Assembly: GCA_949298985.1 (NCBI GenBank)
Contig: CASFYV010000021.1
Location: 434,001-498,000, forward strand
Direction: 5' to 3'
From: an uncultured bacterium
GTDB lineage: Bacteria; Cyanobacteriota; Vampirovibrionia; Gastranaerophilales; Gastranaerophilaceae
Length of the DNA stretch: 64,000 nt
Shown here: one piece after another, positions 41,718-51,291 of the stretch
Position numbering within the stretch: the stretch's first letter is position 1
Layout of the letters: every line of letters starts with the position of its first letter
The notes under the pieces: generated by a model
Databases searched by the model: none
Seen by the model: the letters and a program-made list of their open reading frames with translations, nothing else
What the model was told of the DNA's origin: nothing
Position numbers and translations under genes: made by a program

Positions 41718-42869
41718 TTAAAATCTCATCCTTGCCATATTATTTGTATTAGGTCTTTTTGAATTTTTACCCGCAACACCAACAATTACTTTGTCATTTT
41801 CCTTTAATTCATTAGAAATTATTTGAGTCTTATTATCATCAAATAGGCCTAATTTTACATTATATCTTTGAGGTCCTGATTTTGTAAGAATCCAAACCCC
41901 TTGAGTTTCGTATTTTTTAGTATTATCAGGCGGAGTGAATTTAAAAGCTTTATTGTCAACACATAAAACGTCTTTAGCCTCTCCAACAATAATAGAAACA
42001 TTTGCACTCATGCCTGGAATAACAAATCTTTCTGAATTATCAACAGAAATTATTACAGTATACGTTACGACGTTATTTGTAGTAGTAGAAGCTAAACGTA
42101 CTTGAGTTACATCACCTTCGAAAACTTTATCTTGGTACCCGTCAAGTGTATAATGAGCTTTTTGTCCTACTTTAACTTTACCGATATCAGCTTCTGAAAC
42201 GCTTGTTTCTATTTGCATTTTAGTTAAATCTTTTGCAACTTCAAACAATGTTGGAGTATTAAAACTTGCTGCAACAGTTTGTCCAACATCTACTGCTCTT
42301 GAAATTACAGTTCCATCTACAGGTGATGTAATTTTAGAATATCTTAAATTCGTCAAATTATTTTCTAAAGCAGCAGAAGATGCACTAACTTCTGCCCTTG
42401 CAGCATTTACTTCCGCTAAGGCTTGTAAATAATTAGACTGAGCTAATTCGACATCATCTTTTGATACATAATGTTTCTCATACAAATGTTTATATCTTGA
42501 ATAATTATTCTTCTTATAAGCCAAAGTTGCAGTTGCCTTAGATAAAGTAGCTTGAGCGTTATTCAATTTTGCAGTAGACTGATCAACATTTGCTTGGAAT
42601 AAGCTAGGATCAAGCTCTGCAAGTAAATCACCCTGTTTAACAACAGAATTATAATCAACATAAATTTTAGCAACAGTACCTGAAACTTGTGTACCAACAG
42701 CAATTGTATTTATTGGTTTTATAGTACCTGAAGCTTCTACATATTGAATAATCGTATCTTTTTTTATCTCTTTTGTAATATATTTTACGGAACTTTTACT
42801 AAATACTAAAACTATAATTATGATAAATACTACTAATATTCCCAATCCAATTAGTAACTTTTTTTTCAT
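41718..42869 (-). CDS. MacA-like membrane fusion protein
   Basis: 383-residue adaptor with one N-terminal membrane anchor (LLIGLGILVVFIIIIVLVF) and the MacA/HlyD pattern: EASGTIKPINTIAVGTQVSG, VKQGDLLAELDPSLF, a coiled hairpin (about 95-175), then SPVDGTVISRAVDVGQTVAA for the second lipoyl half and a beta-barrel domain. It overlaps the TolC gene by four bases (ATGA), so the two are translationally coupled. Together with the separate ATPase and permease it forms a complete MacAB-TolC-like pump. Confidence 0.95.
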   Translation of the reverse strand: MKKKLLIGLGILVVFIIIIVLVFSKSSVKYITKEIKKDTIIQYVEASGTIKPINTIAVGTQVSGTVAKIYVDYNSVVKQGDLLAELDPSLFQANVDQSTAKLNNAQATLSKATATLAYKKNNYSRYKHLYEKHYVSKDDVELAQSNYLQALAEVNAARAEVSASSAALENNLTNLRYSKITSPVDGTVISRAVDVGQTVAASFNTPTLFEVAKDLTKMQIETSVSEADIGKVKVGQKAHYTLDGYQDKVFEGDVTQVRLASTTTNNVVTYTVIISVDNSERFVIPGMSANVSIIVGEAKDVLCVDNKAFKFTPPDNTKKYETQGVWILTKSGPQRYNVKLGLFDDNKTQIISNELKENDKVIVGVAGKNSKRPNTNNMARMRF

Positions 42870-44458
42870 CTTACCCCCATTGATTTTAATAAGGTTTCTC
42901 TTGCTACATTATAATTAAAAACAGCTTCAACATAACTTAATTGAGCATTATTGTAATTAGTTAAAGCATCTTGTAGTTCTACATAGTTATTAAGTCCTAC
43001 ACTATATCTACCATCAGCTAATTCAAAATTTTCTAAAGTAGCTTTTACTTTAGAATTCATTAGAGGAATTTTTCTCTCTAACTGACGCATATTAACATAA
43101 TTAGCTTGAACTTCCCAGTAAATATCAGATTTTGCGATATTAACATTATTTAAAGCAATATCTAAATAACTTTCGCCTTCTTTTGTTTGATAATAAATTC
43201 CATAAGGATTTAAAGAACCAATTCCAATATTAACTCCAACTTGTAGAGGACTGGAATCTCTTCTTTCATTTTTTGTATACCCCCAAGTAAGACTACCGTC
43301 AATTTGCGGAGCATATTGTCTTTTTATTGCCTTTAAAGATTCTTCTTGTACAGAAACTAACATTCTATTAGATTTTAAATCTGGTCTTAATTCCATCGCT
43401 CTATCTACTGCTTCTTGTTTTGAAATTCCCCAAGGCTTGAATTCAAAATTCTGAATAATATCTTTATGTTTTATTCCTGCAGTAAGCAAAATTAAACCAT
43501 CAGCAGTTTTTTTAACAGGTTCTGAAACTTGCTTTATATTATCTAAATTTTCTACTTTTGCACGATAATCAGCTTTTAAAAACCCAAAATTTTCTGTATT
43601 TTTAACAATAAAAGGTTTTTCTTCTTGAAAATACATAGAATTTTTAAGTGCAATAATAGCAGTTTGTAAACTGTTTTGCCCTTCTACAAGCTGAATTCTT
43701 GCATCGGCAAGATTAGCTTCAGCATTCACTACATCGATTTTTGATTTCAAACCCTCTTCAAACATTGCCTTAGAACGTTCATAATTAAGAGTTTGAATAC
43801 GAACATTTTGTTCATAAATATCTAAATTAGCAAGAGCTGAAAGAACTTTAAAATAATTAATTTTTACATTATAAATAACAGTCAAAACATCAAATTCATA
43901 ATCAAATTCAGCAGATTGAGTATCATATTTTGCCATATTAATTTGAGCAGTAGTTCTTCCGAAATCCCAAATCATCTCAGAAATTCCAACATTAAATCCT
44001 GCTGAATTATCATAAGAATAAACTGTTCCACCTGTATCATTATGATTATAACTAACTTTTGCAGTCAAGCGAGGAGCATAATTACTTCGAGCCTGACCGA
44101 TTCCTGATTTTGCAGCTTCTATTCTAGATAATGAAACTCCTAAATTCGGATTATGAGAAAGAGCATATTCTACACATTCTTCTATCGACATAACAGGCAT
44201 GTCTTTTCTTGCAATCTTTGGTCGACCTTCTATTACCGGAGGTAAAACTACTTCTTCTACTCGGGCTTTTTTAACTTTCTTTTCTTTTTTCGCTTTTTCT
44301 AATTTAACCTCATTAGAATCTTTTTTCCAAAACCAAGAAAATTTAGGCTTCTTAACTTCGTTTTCCTTAGAAGAATTTTCAATCGCAAACAGGAGACTAT
44401 TAGATAATAGACTCATTGTTAAAAAAGTAATTGTTAACTTTTTAGTGAAATTTTTCAA
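42866..44458 (-). CDS. TolC-family outer membrane factor of the MacAB-like pump
   Basis: 530 residues. Signal peptide MKNFTKKLTITFLTMSLLSN then a basic low-complexity linker (about 35-75, rich in Lys and Glu). The OEP domain follows: MSIEECVEYALSHNPNLGVS and VVNAEANLADARIQLVEGQN, and PLMNSKVKATLENFELADGR and YVELQDALTNYNNAQLSYVEA in the second repeat. The insertion (about 250-330) between repeats is longer than usual. It precedes and overlaps the MacA gene. The Lys-rich linker before the barrel may sit in the periplasm. Confidence 0.92.
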   Translation of the reverse strand: MKNFTKKLTITFLTMSLLSNSLLFAIENSSKENEVKKPKFSWFWKKDSNEVKLEKAKKEKKVKKARVEEVVLPPVIEGRPKIARKDMPVMSIEECVEYALSHNPNLGVSLSRIEAAKSGIGQARSNYAPRLTAKVSYNHNDTGGTVYSYDNSAGFNVGISEMIWDFGRTTAQINMAKYDTQSAEFDYEFDVLTVIYNVKINYFKVLSALANLDIYEQNVRIQTLNYERSKAMFEEGLKSKIDVVNAEANLADARIQLVEGQNSLQTAIIALKNSMYFQEEKPFIVKNTENFGFLKADYRAKVENLDNIKQVSEPVKKTADGLILLTAGIKHKDIIQNFEFKPWGISKQEAVDRAMELRPDLKSNRMLVSVQEESLKAIKRQYAPQIDGSLTWGYTKNERRDSSPLQVGVNIGIGSLNPYGIYYQTKEGESYLDIALNNVNIAKSDIYWEVQANYVNMRQLERKIPLMNSKVKATLENFELADGRYSVGLNNYVELQDALTNYNNAQLSYVEAVFNYNVARETLLKSMGVR

Positions 44459-44561
44459 AAATTCTCCTATCGCAACAGTATTTTAATCAAAAAAAGAAAA
44501 ATTGAAATCACTTTTTTAGGCTAATTTATTCATAAAACGATAATAAAATTAAAAAGTTCAT

Positions 44562-45203
44562 TTAAAATCTAAAATTCGTACCAAAATTTATTTGAGTCCG
44601 CTTAGGTGCATTAGTTGTTGAATAAATCTGACTTGTTCCAACATTAAAATCCATTCGATCATCTTCAAAAGGCTTATAAAACAATTTCATTTCATTTTTT
44701 TGATTGTTTTCTAAAAGATTTGTTGAATAAGAATTTTGAATAGAAAAATGCTGGTTTATTTCATATTCAGGTGTGAAAGCAAAAATTCCTCTTCCAACAG
44801 GGGTTGGAGATAATAAAGAACCATTTGAACGATAATAAGCTCCTAGAGAAAACTTATTTTTCTTATACTTTGTATACAAAGTATTCATATGACTCATACT
44901 ATCAGCGTTATAAGTATAATCCGTATTTGTTCCGTAATAAAAATCTTTCCATTGTTTTTCTTTCCCGTAAGAAAAAGTCTTTTTATTATACGGATTATAT
45001 TCTCCATATTTTTGAACATTTCCTAAAAAAGTTTTTGCTTGAGTAGATTTATCAATTTTAGTTTCATCAAAATTACTTTTATCAATAGTAGGAATCTTAA
45101 TCGAAGTATCTACAGAATCATCTAAATATACAGGAGATAACTCTTCTCCAGCTAAAACCGTTATATTTGTTAAGACCAATAAGATTAATAAAAACTTTTT
45201 CAT
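44562..45203 (-). CDS. secreted or outer membrane beta-rich protein, unknown function
   Basis: 213 residues from the ATG at 45203, with signal peptide MKKFLLILLVLTNITVLAGE. The mature part has many aromatic and polar alternations (KFSLGAYYRSNGSLL, FAFTPEYEINQHFSIQNSYS, DDRMDFNVGTSQIYS, RTQINFGTNFRF) and ends in F, the usual mark of outer membrane beta-barrel proteins. No family is recognised. An in-frame TTG at 45224 would place seven residues before the signal peptide, so it is not used. It may join the pump operon, 103 bases upstream of the TolC gene, or act alone. Confidence 0.7.
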   Translation of the reverse strand: MKKFLLILLVLTNITVLAGEELSPVYLDDSVDTSIKIPTIDKSNFDETKIDKSTQAKTFLGNVQKYGEYNPYNKKTFSYGKEKQWKDFYYGTNTDYTYNADSMSHMNTLYTKYKKNKFSLGAYYRSNGSLLSPTPVGRGIFAFTPEYEINQHFSIQNSYSTNLLENNQKNEMKLFYKPFEDDRMDFNVGTSQIYSTTNAPKRTQINFGTNFRF

Positions 45204-45245
45204 AAAAATATTTTCCAAAAACAAGAATTTATATAAATAATATGT

Positions 45246-45251
45246 TATAAT
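45246..45251 (+). promoter_or_regulatory. extended -10 of the leaderless HD gene
   Basis: TATGTTATAAT (45241-45251); its end is 6 nt before the ATG at 45258 and no Shine-Dalgarno is present. Confidence 0.65.
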
Positions 45252-45257
45252 AAAAGT

Positions 45258-46064
45258 ATGAAATCAGTCAAAGAGTTATCCGTAGAATCAAAAATTATTA
45301 AGAGATTACATGACAACCCCAATTGTCTAAAACTTGTGCATTATCTGTTTGAAGATGAAGAACTTCAAGAAATGCAAGATTATGCAAATAATGTTTCAAT
45401 AAAACGACTTGGATACAATGATCACGGTCCTGTCCATATGAGACAGGTTGCAGCTAATGCAATAAAAATGCTAAATATTCTTCACGATTCCGGTATAAAA
45501 ATGTCACTTGAGGCAGAAGAAATAGGAACTTTTGAAGATAGCATGTGTGCGGTAATTCTAGCAGGATTAATGCACGATTTGGGAATGATGATAGGAAGAC
45601 AAGGACACGAAGAAATGTCTGTCATCTTAGCAAAACCCCTTATCGAAAGAGCTTTAATGCATGTTTTTCCGCATGATTTACACAAAAGAGTAATTATCCG
45701 CTCAATTGTAATAGAATCAATAATTGGTCATATGTCATCAAGAAAAATTCATTCAACCGAAGCCGGAATAATTCTTATTGCAGACGGTTGCGATATGACA
45801 AAAGGTCGTGCAAGAATTCCGCTTACTATTAATACTACTCCAAGAGTTGGTGATATTCATAAGTATTCTGCTAATGCTATTAATAGAATACGTATTTTAA
45901 GAGGTGAAAGAAGACCTATTAAAATAGTTGTAGAAATGACTGCTGATGTCGGTTTTTTCCAAGTAGAAGAAGTTTTATTTACAAAAATTGATGCAAGTCC
46001 TGCTAAAAAATATGTTGAATTATATGCAGGAGTTGATGGACAAGATCCTAAGTGTTACCTATAA
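45258..46064 (+). CDS. HD-domain metal-dependent phosphohydrolase
   Basis: 268-residue HD-superfamily protein. The metal-binding set is NDHGPVHMRQV (first His about 56), LAGLMHDLGMM (H-D at about 103-104) and later HEEMSV and D in IADGCDMTKGRA. The C-terminal portion (PLTINTTPRVGDIHKYSANA to YVELYAGVDGQ) is an added alpha/beta region. Such proteins hydrolyse nucleotides or cyclic dinucleotides; the closest pattern I recall is the archaeal/bacterial HDIG-like metal-dependent group. Its mRNA looks leaderless. It is divergent from the beta-rich protein gene. Confidence 0.85.
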   Translation: MKSVKELSVESKIIKRLHDNPNCLKLVHYLFEDEELQEMQDYANNVSIKRLGYNDHGPVHMRQVAANAIKMLNILHDSGIKMSLEAEEIGTFEDSMCAVILAGLMHDLGMMIGRQGHEEMSVILAKPLIERALMHVFPHDLHKRVIIRSIVIESIIGHMSSRKIHSTEAGIILIADGCDMTKGRARIPLTINTTPRVGDIHKYSANAINRIRILRGERRPIKIVVEMTADVGFFQVEEVLFTKIDASPAKKYVELYAGVDGQDPKCYL

Positions 46065-46068
46065 AAAT

Positions 46069-47700
46069 CTATCTTTGCCAAAAATGTTTCTTTTTAACTT
46101 TATTTTTTAGGCAATTTTTAGCAAAATCAATTGCGTCGGTTTCATTTAAGAAAACTTTATCTTCACCAATTTGAGTAATTATATTGTGATTTTTTAATTG
46201 ATTTAAAACATCTTCATTCTTTAAAACAAGCAAAATTTTAATTTTTTGAGCCTGTAATCTTATTATGATATCTTCTAAAGCAAATATTGCAGAAATATCT
46301 AATAAATTATCGGAAGAATAATCTAAAATAAGATATTTAGTCCCCCAAATATCTTCAAATTGAGAGATTAGCTGTGTAGCTGAACCAAAGAAAAATTGTC
46401 CGTCAATATGCACAACTCTTATTTTATGCTTATAATCTTTATCCAATAATTTTTCTAATTTGATAATATCTTTATCATAAACTTGTTTATGCACAAGCTT
46501 TGCACTATCTGCAATTCTTTTAGCATAAAGTAAAGCCGCACAAGTAATTCCAGCTCCTACTGCAACAATAAGATTATAAAAAACAGTTAATAAAAATACC
46601 AAAGATAACACATATAAATCATCTTTTGGTGCGTATTTTATAACTTTTAAAAGTTTTATATCAATAATATCGTATCCGATTTTAATTAAAATTCCCGCCA
46701 AAACTGCTAAAGGAATTTCAGCCACAAAACCTGAAAATTGAAATAACAATAAAAGTAAAATAATAGGATTAATTATTGTTGTAAGTTTAGTAGTAGAGCC
46801 TGTATTAATTGCAGCAACAGTTCTCATAGTAGCTGCAGAGCCAGGAAGAGAACCTGTTAGGGCACAAAAAATATTACCAATACCTTGCGAAATTAACATT
46901 CTTTTCGAAGAAGTTTTTGTTTTTGTTAAAGAATCTGCTACAAGCGTTGTTAAAAGACTTTCAGAAGATAATACAATCGCTAAAATTACAGAATAATGCA
47001 AATATGTAATTAATTCCTTTAAATGAATCTGAGGAATTATAATTTGTGGAAAATCAATCGAAATTTGCGAGATTTTCTCAACATTCAAACCCATTTTTAT
47101 TGAAATAATTGTACAAATAATAAGTGCAATCACTTGAGATGGAATAATTTTATTAAATCTCTTTGGTACTGAAAATACAATTAAAAGTGTTAACAATCCT
47201 ATAAATAATGCATGAGAATTGATTGAATGGAAGTTATGTAAAAACGCATTCAAACTTGAAATAGTATTCGACATAATCGGACAACCGATTAGCGGATTTA
47301 ACTGCATGATTATAATAATAAATCCAATCCCATTCATAAAGCCTGAAATTACAGGATAAGGGACATATTTAACAATTGATGGAAGAGAGGTCATTCCAAG
47401 AAAAATTTGCAAAATAGCAGCGATAAGAATTACCAGAATTATTGTTGAAATATTAGCATTCAAAGCTGCCATCATTGAAGCAATAACAATAGTGACAGGT
47501 CCTGTTATTCCTGAAATTAGGGGAACTTTTCCCCCTAAAATTCCTGCAACAAAACAAAGAATAATAACACCCCAAACACCTGCACTAGCACCAAGACCTG
47601 TTGCGACACCAAAAGCTAAAGCTTGAGGAAGAGCAACAATCGCAGAATTTAAAGCCCCTAAAGTATCTCCTGCAAGAATTTTTAATCTAGTTTTAATCAT
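46069..47700 (-). CDS. SulP-family anion transporter with STAS domain
   Basis: 543 residues, SulP/SLC26 type. GDTLGALNSAIVALPQALAFGVATGL is the first membrane region with the conserved PQALAF, and GSLPGSAATMRTVAAINTGSTTKL lies in the eighth-to-tenth region. About 12 membrane segments are expected, then a STAS domain from about 420 with VHIDGQFFFGSA and LILDYSSDNLLDISA. SulP proteins carry sulfate, bicarbonate, dicarboxylates or nitrate; the substrate cannot be told. The gene converges on the HD gene (4 bases between stops) and probably has a leaderless mRNA from TATGTTAAGAT. Confidence 0.92.
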   Translation of the reverse strand: MIKTRLKILAGDTLGALNSAIVALPQALAFGVATGLGASAGVWGVIILCFVAGILGGKVPLISGITGPVTIVIASMMAALNANISTIILVILIAAILQIFLGMTSLPSIVKYVPYPVISGFMNGIGFIIIIMQLNPLIGCPIMSNTISSLNAFLHNFHSINSHALFIGLLTLLIVFSVPKRFNKIIPSQVIALIICTIISIKMGLNVEKISQISIDFPQIIIPQIHLKELITYLHYSVILAIVLSSESLLTTLVADSLTKTKTSSKRMLISQGIGNIFCALTGSLPGSAATMRTVAAINTGSTTKLTTIINPIILLLLLFQFSGFVAEIPLAVLAGILIKIGYDIIDIKLLKVIKYAPKDDLYVLSLVFLLTVFYNLIVAVGAGITCAALLYAKRIADSAKLVHKQVYDKDIIKLEKLLDKDYKHKIRVVHIDGQFFFGSATQLISQFEDIWGTKYLILDYSSDNLLDISAIFALEDIIIRLQAQKIKILLVLKNEDVLNQLKNHNIITQIGEDKVFLNETDAIDFAKNCLKNKVKKKHFWQR

Positions 47701-47706
47701 AAACTA

Positions 47707-47717
47707 ATCTTAACATA
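47707..47717 (-). promoter_or_regulatory. extended -10 of the leaderless sulP gene
   Basis: TATGTTAAGAT on the minus strand (47717-47707), 6 nt before the ATG at 47700. Confidence 0.55.
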
Positions 47718-47863
47718 AAAAGTAACAAGTACTTTATTTAGTTACATCTATCTAAGAATATCTACTTAAAATTATATATTTTTAATTTGTAACAGTTTGA
47801 TTACAAATAGGCAATTTTTTTTATTTATTTGTTTTATACTTTTAGAAGTGTTCTAGGACTAGT

Positions 47864-48661
47864 GTGCAAATGGTAAATTCATATTATTATTCAGGAAATA
47901 TGTATATCCCACGAACAGAAGAAGACCGACAAAAAGGCTTCTTAATCGGTTCTGCTGTCTATGGTGCTATTTTAGGCTCGATGCTTAAATACGCAGGAAA
48001 ACCTTTTGCTAATCAATTACAAAAAGAACAGGTTAATAATCATCTTTATAGAGATACTTTTATAAAATCACTTAATGTATCAGGCTTAGACAAAAAAGGT
48101 GTACAAATTATTCCTATGGAATTTAGTAAAATAATGGATGATTATGCAAGAGGTACAAATGCTTGTTATGTTCCAAGTCAAAAAATTGTTAAAATTAATA
48201 CCCAAAAAATTTCAATTGCTGGTTTTCACGAATTAGGTCATGCTATGAATGATTTGATGGGTAAGGGCGGAAAAATCTTAAGTAAAATGAGATGGCCAGG
48301 AAGAACTATTGCAGGTATTATGTCTTATATTGCACTATTTTCCAGATCAAAACCAAAAGATGCTCCTAAAGATTTTACAGATAAAGTAAAAGATAACTGT
48401 GGGAAAATTGCTTTTTTAAGTATGCTTCCGACTGTTTTTGAAGAAGGACTCGCTAGTTATAAAGGAATTAAACTCGCCAGAAAAAGCGGACTCAGTGAAC
48501 CTTTAATCAAAAACATGAAAAAATTATACTCAAAAGCTTTATTAACATATGCAACACACGCAGTTGGTATGGGACTGGCTGTCGGAGCTTCAAGTATGAT
48601 TATGGATTATTTTTCAAGACCTAAAAAAGTTAAAATTGATGAGTCTGATTTATTTGGATAA
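47864..48661 (+). CDS. membrane HExxH metallopeptidase-like protein
   Basis: 265 residues, family not recognised. HELGH (HExxH) lies in GFHELGHAMNDLMGKGGK at about 122-126, and a conserved-looking EEGLASYKGIKLAR at about 193-206 could give the third zinc ligand. Hydrophobic segments at about 27-43, 145-158 and 225-245 suggest that the active site faces a membrane interface, as in M48-like or site-2 types, though the spacing fits neither exactly. The start is GTG (47864) 5 nt after AGGA, or ATG at 47870. Its end overlaps the 48650 gene on the other strand by 12 bases. Peptidase activity is inferred from the motif. Confidence 0.7.
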   Translation: MQMVNSYYYSGNMYIPRTEEDRQKGFLIGSAVYGAILGSMLKYAGKPFANQLQKEQVNNHLYRDTFIKSLNVSGLDKKGVQIIPMEFSKIMDDYARGTNACYVPSQKIVKINTQKISIAGFHELGHAMNDLMGKGGKILSKMRWPGRTIAGIMSYIALFSRSKPKDAPKDFTDKVKDNCGKIAFLSMLPTVFEEGLASYKGIKLARKSGLSEPLIKNMKKLYSKALLTYATHAVGMGLAVGASSMIMDYFSRPKKVKIDESDLFG

Positions 48662-49651
48662 TATTTTATCAATTTCATTATTATCAGCATCAAATTCTTT
48701 CAACTCAACTCTTTCACCATCTTCATATTTTGCTTCATAAATATTTTTAACTTTATAATCTGAAGTATAAACAGTTTCTTTTTGTTTAACCCCATCTTGA
48801 TATTCACTTATAATACTTCCGCTATATTCAGGATTTTGAGCATCAAAGTATGTAAATCTAACTAAATCCTGACCATCATAATTAGCAGAAATATTCATTC
48901 TTATATTTCCTTCTGTATCATAAAAAATATGCTCTTGTCTTAATTGTGTTCCATCCTCAATGGTTTCCTTAAACATTGATATTACTTCATCTTTTGAATT
49001 AAGCATTTTATATTTTACATTTTTCTTTTGATTCCATAATTCCGTAAAAATTACATTCCCATCAGAATCTTTATGTACGTGAGAAATCGGAACACCGGTT
49101 TCTTTATCATATTCCCAAATATCAGTTTCAGACTCTTTGTCTTCACTATAACTAGGTGAAAACTTTTCTATTTGCCCATCATTTAAAGATATTTCAATAA
49201 ATTCTAGCCCATGTCTTGGATGCTTTGCAGAATATTCAGAGGAAATTTCTTTAACTAAATATAATTTATCTTTAGTTTTAGCAGAATAAAAAATTGCTTG
49301 AGATGAGTCTATAATATTTGAAATTTCTTTTTGAATTTTTGAAGAAGAATTTGCACTTTGAGAAATTGTTGAAAAATTAATCATGTTAGAAGAAAAGTTA
49401 TTATACAAGTTAGCTTTCTTCATAACTTCTTTAGGAACTTCTATAACTTCTTGTTTAGGTTTTGGAATTTCTTGAATTTCTTTTAAAATATTTTTTTCTA
49501 CTTTATTTTCTTGAATTTTTTGTTCCACACTAGGAGAATTGTCTTCTATTTTTACAACAGTTTTTTGTTTTTTATTATCCAAATATAAAAACAATCCAAA
49601 TCCAACTAAAATAATAAAACTTACTAATAAAATTTGTTTACAGTATTTCAT
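48650..49651 (-). CDS. membrane-anchored protein with MORN/antitoxin-like repeats
   Basis: 333 residues. One N-terminal anchor (YCKQILLVSFIILVGFGLFLYL), a charged Pro/Glu/Lys linker (about 30-75) and a C-terminal beta-rich domain with repeated Y/F-D-x-G/N units: WEYDKETGVPISHVHKDSDG, HIFYDTEGNIRMNIS, FTYFDAQNPEYSGSIISEYQDG. These look like MORN or toxin-immunity-type repeats such as those of the YwqK family. The function is unknown. A GAGGGAA ribosome site precedes the ATG. It is convergent with, and overlaps, the metallopeptidase-like gene. Confidence 0.7.
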   Translation of the reverse strand: MKYCKQILLVSFIILVGFGLFLYLDNKKQKTVVKIEDNSPSVEQKIQENKVEKNILKEIQEIPKPKQEVIEVPKEVMKKANLYNNFSSNMINFSTISQSANSSSKIQKEISNIIDSSQAIFYSAKTKDKLYLVKEISSEYSAKHPRHGLEFIEISLNDGQIEKFSPSYSEDKESETDIWEYDKETGVPISHVHKDSDGNVIFTELWNQKKNVKYKMLNSKDEVISMFKETIEDGTQLRQEHIFYDTEGNIRMNISANYDGQDLVRFTYFDAQNPEYSGSIISEYQDGVKQKETVYTSDYKVKNIYEAKYEDGERVELKEFDADNNEIDKILSK

Positions 49652-49710
49652 AAAAATTCCCTCAAAAGCACATAATTATTATAATAATTTTTTTTACAAT
49701 TATCAATCTT

Positions 49711-49721
49711 TATGTTAAAAT
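49711..49721 (+). promoter_or_regulatory. extended -10 of leaderless nanE
   Basis: TATGTTAAAAT; 8 nt separate it from the ATG at 49730, so the ATG at 49712 inside the box cannot be the start of a transcript made here. Confidence 0.55.
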
Positions 49722-49729
49722 TTATCCAT

Positions 49730-50404
49730 ATGGAAATACTGGAAAAACTCAAGGGAAAAGTTATCGTATCATCTCAAGCCATGCCGGATGAACCATTATA
49801 TAAAGAAGATTGTATGGAAGCTATGATGGCTTCTGTTATTAATGGTGGAGCTTCTGGTTTAAGAGTTGCAGGTGCTAGGGATGTTAGAAATGCAAAAAAA
49901 TTCAATATTCCTGTAATAGGACTTACTAAGCCTGAAAAATTACCTTCTAACTGGAGAGAAGTTGTTTATATTACACCAACACTAAAAGAAGTAAACGAAC
50001 TAATAGAAGCTGATGCAGATATTATTGCTTTTGATGGAACTTCAAGAGATAGAGGAAATTGTTCTTTAAAAGAAATTATTGATGCAATACATAGAGCAAA
50101 TAAGCTTGCAATGGCTGATATTTCAACCTTAGAAGAAGGAGTTAATTGTTCAAATTTAGGAGCTGATATTATTTCAACAACTCTTGCAGGTTATACTATG
50201 GAATCAGGTGAACCTACAGAAGGTCCTGACTATGAGCTTTTAAAAGAATTAGTAAAAAACATTAATAAACCTGTTATTTTAGAAGGTAGAATTTGGGAGC
50301 CTAAAGAAGTTACAAAAGCTTTTGAATTAGGAGCGTTTTCTGTTGTAATAGGCTCAGCGATTACAAGACCGCAATTAATTACTAAAAGATTTATAGAAGG
50401 ATAA
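49730..50404 (+). CDS. nanE: N-acetylmannosamine-6-phosphate 2-epimerase NanE
   Basis: Converts ManNAc-6-P to GlcNAc-6-P in sialic-acid or cell-wall amino sugar use. The 224-residue TIM barrel has GGASGLRVAG, the catalytic lysine in IGLTKPEK, VYITPTLKEVNELIEADADIIAFDGT, LAMADISTLEEG and VILEGRIWEPKEVTKAFELGAFSVVIGSAIT. The start is the ATG at 49730 after a leaderless -10; six extra residues from 49712 are not part of the fold. The ROK kinase gene follows after 8 bases, which supports an amino-sugar pathway. No nanA lyase is near. Confidence 0.93.
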   Translation: MEILEKLKGKVIVSSQAMPDEPLYKEDCMEAMMASVINGGASGLRVAGARDVRNAKKFNIPVIGLTKPEKLPSNWREVVYITPTLKEVNELIEADADIIAFDGTSRDRGNCSLKEIIDAIHRANKLAMADISTLEEGVNCSNLGADIISTTLAGYTMESGEPTEGPDYELLKELVKNINKPVILEGRIWEPKEVTKAFELGAFSVVIGSAITRPQLITKRFIEG

Positions 50405-50412
50405 TTTATTTT

Positions 50413-51291
50413 ATGAAAAAAGCATTAGCGTTTGATATCGGCGGAACTAAAATTTATAGTACTATAATTGATGAAACAGGAAAAATTGTTGGAGAAATTG
50501 ATAAGTTTTCTACTCCAAAAACTCTTGATGGAATAAAAGATATTCTCAAAACTCAAGTTCAAAAATATGAAAAAGAAGTAGATGTAATTGCAATAGCAAC
50601 AGCCGGAGCTGTTAATAATGAAAATACAGCTGTTATCGGCTCAACAGGAAATCTTGTTGAAGGATATTATACAATAGAGTTCCCAAAACTAAGTGCTAAA
50701 AGAGTATTTATTGAAAACGATGCAAACGCTGCAGCTTGGGCAGAGTACAAAATCGGTGCATCAAGAGGGACTGATGTTTCTGTTATGTTAACTCTTGGAA
50801 CCGGAGTTGGCGGAGGTATTATTATTAATAATAAACTTCTTAAGGGAAAATCAGGTGCTGCTGGTGAAATGCATTTTAAGATGTATCCTGATAAACGCAG
50901 AAAATGTACTTGCGGAAGTTATGATTGTTTTGAAATCTACGCTTCAGGTACAGCATTAAAACTTGATGCAGAAGAAGCTTTAAATGATAAAAATGTTACA
51001 ACTTATGATGTTATAGATGGTGTTAAAAACGGTGATAAAAAAATGATTGAAATTTTAAATCGTTGGCAAAGAGATATAATGATTGGAATAAAAGGTTTAG
51101 CAAATCTTTTTGATCCTGACTGTGTTGTACTATCAGGTTCTATGGCTCAGTTTGTTGATGTAAAAAAAATAGAAGAAGAAGTTAATGCTGATATTGTAAC
51201 TTCTCCTACTTCAATAAGATTAGCTACAGCAGGAAATTATTCCGGCATGATTGGAGCGGCTCTTTTAGCACTTGCAAAGGAAGGTGTTTAA
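50413..51291 (+). CDS. ROK-family sugar kinase (NanK or glucokinase-like)
   Basis: 292 residues with FDIGGTKIYSTIID, VLTLGTGVGGGII, the ROK catalytic IENDANAAAWAEY and the zinc-binding CTCGSYDCFE (about 172-181; the usual pattern is CxCGxxGCxE). The Asp replaces the usual Gly before the third cysteine. The gene order epimerase then kinase supports N-acetylmannosamine kinase or another acetylhexosamine kinase, but glucokinase is not excluded by sequence. The ATG follows ATTTATTTT with a weak ribosome site 8 bases after nanE, and translation is probably coupled. The stop directly abuts the next gene. Confidence 0.87.
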   Translation: MKKALAFDIGGTKIYSTIIDETGKIVGEIDKFSTPKTLDGIKDILKTQVQKYEKEVDVIAIATAGAVNNENTAVIGSTGNLVEGYYTIEFPKLSAKRVFIENDANAAAWAEYKIGASRGTDVSVMLTLGTGVGGGIIINNKLLKGKSGAAGEMHFKMYPDKRRKCTCGSYDCFEIYASGTALKLDAEEALNDKNVTTYDVIDGVKNGDKKMIEILNRWQRDIMIGIKGLANLFDPDCVVLSGSMAQFVDVKKIEEEVNADIVTSPTSIRLATAGNYSGMIGAALLALAKEGV

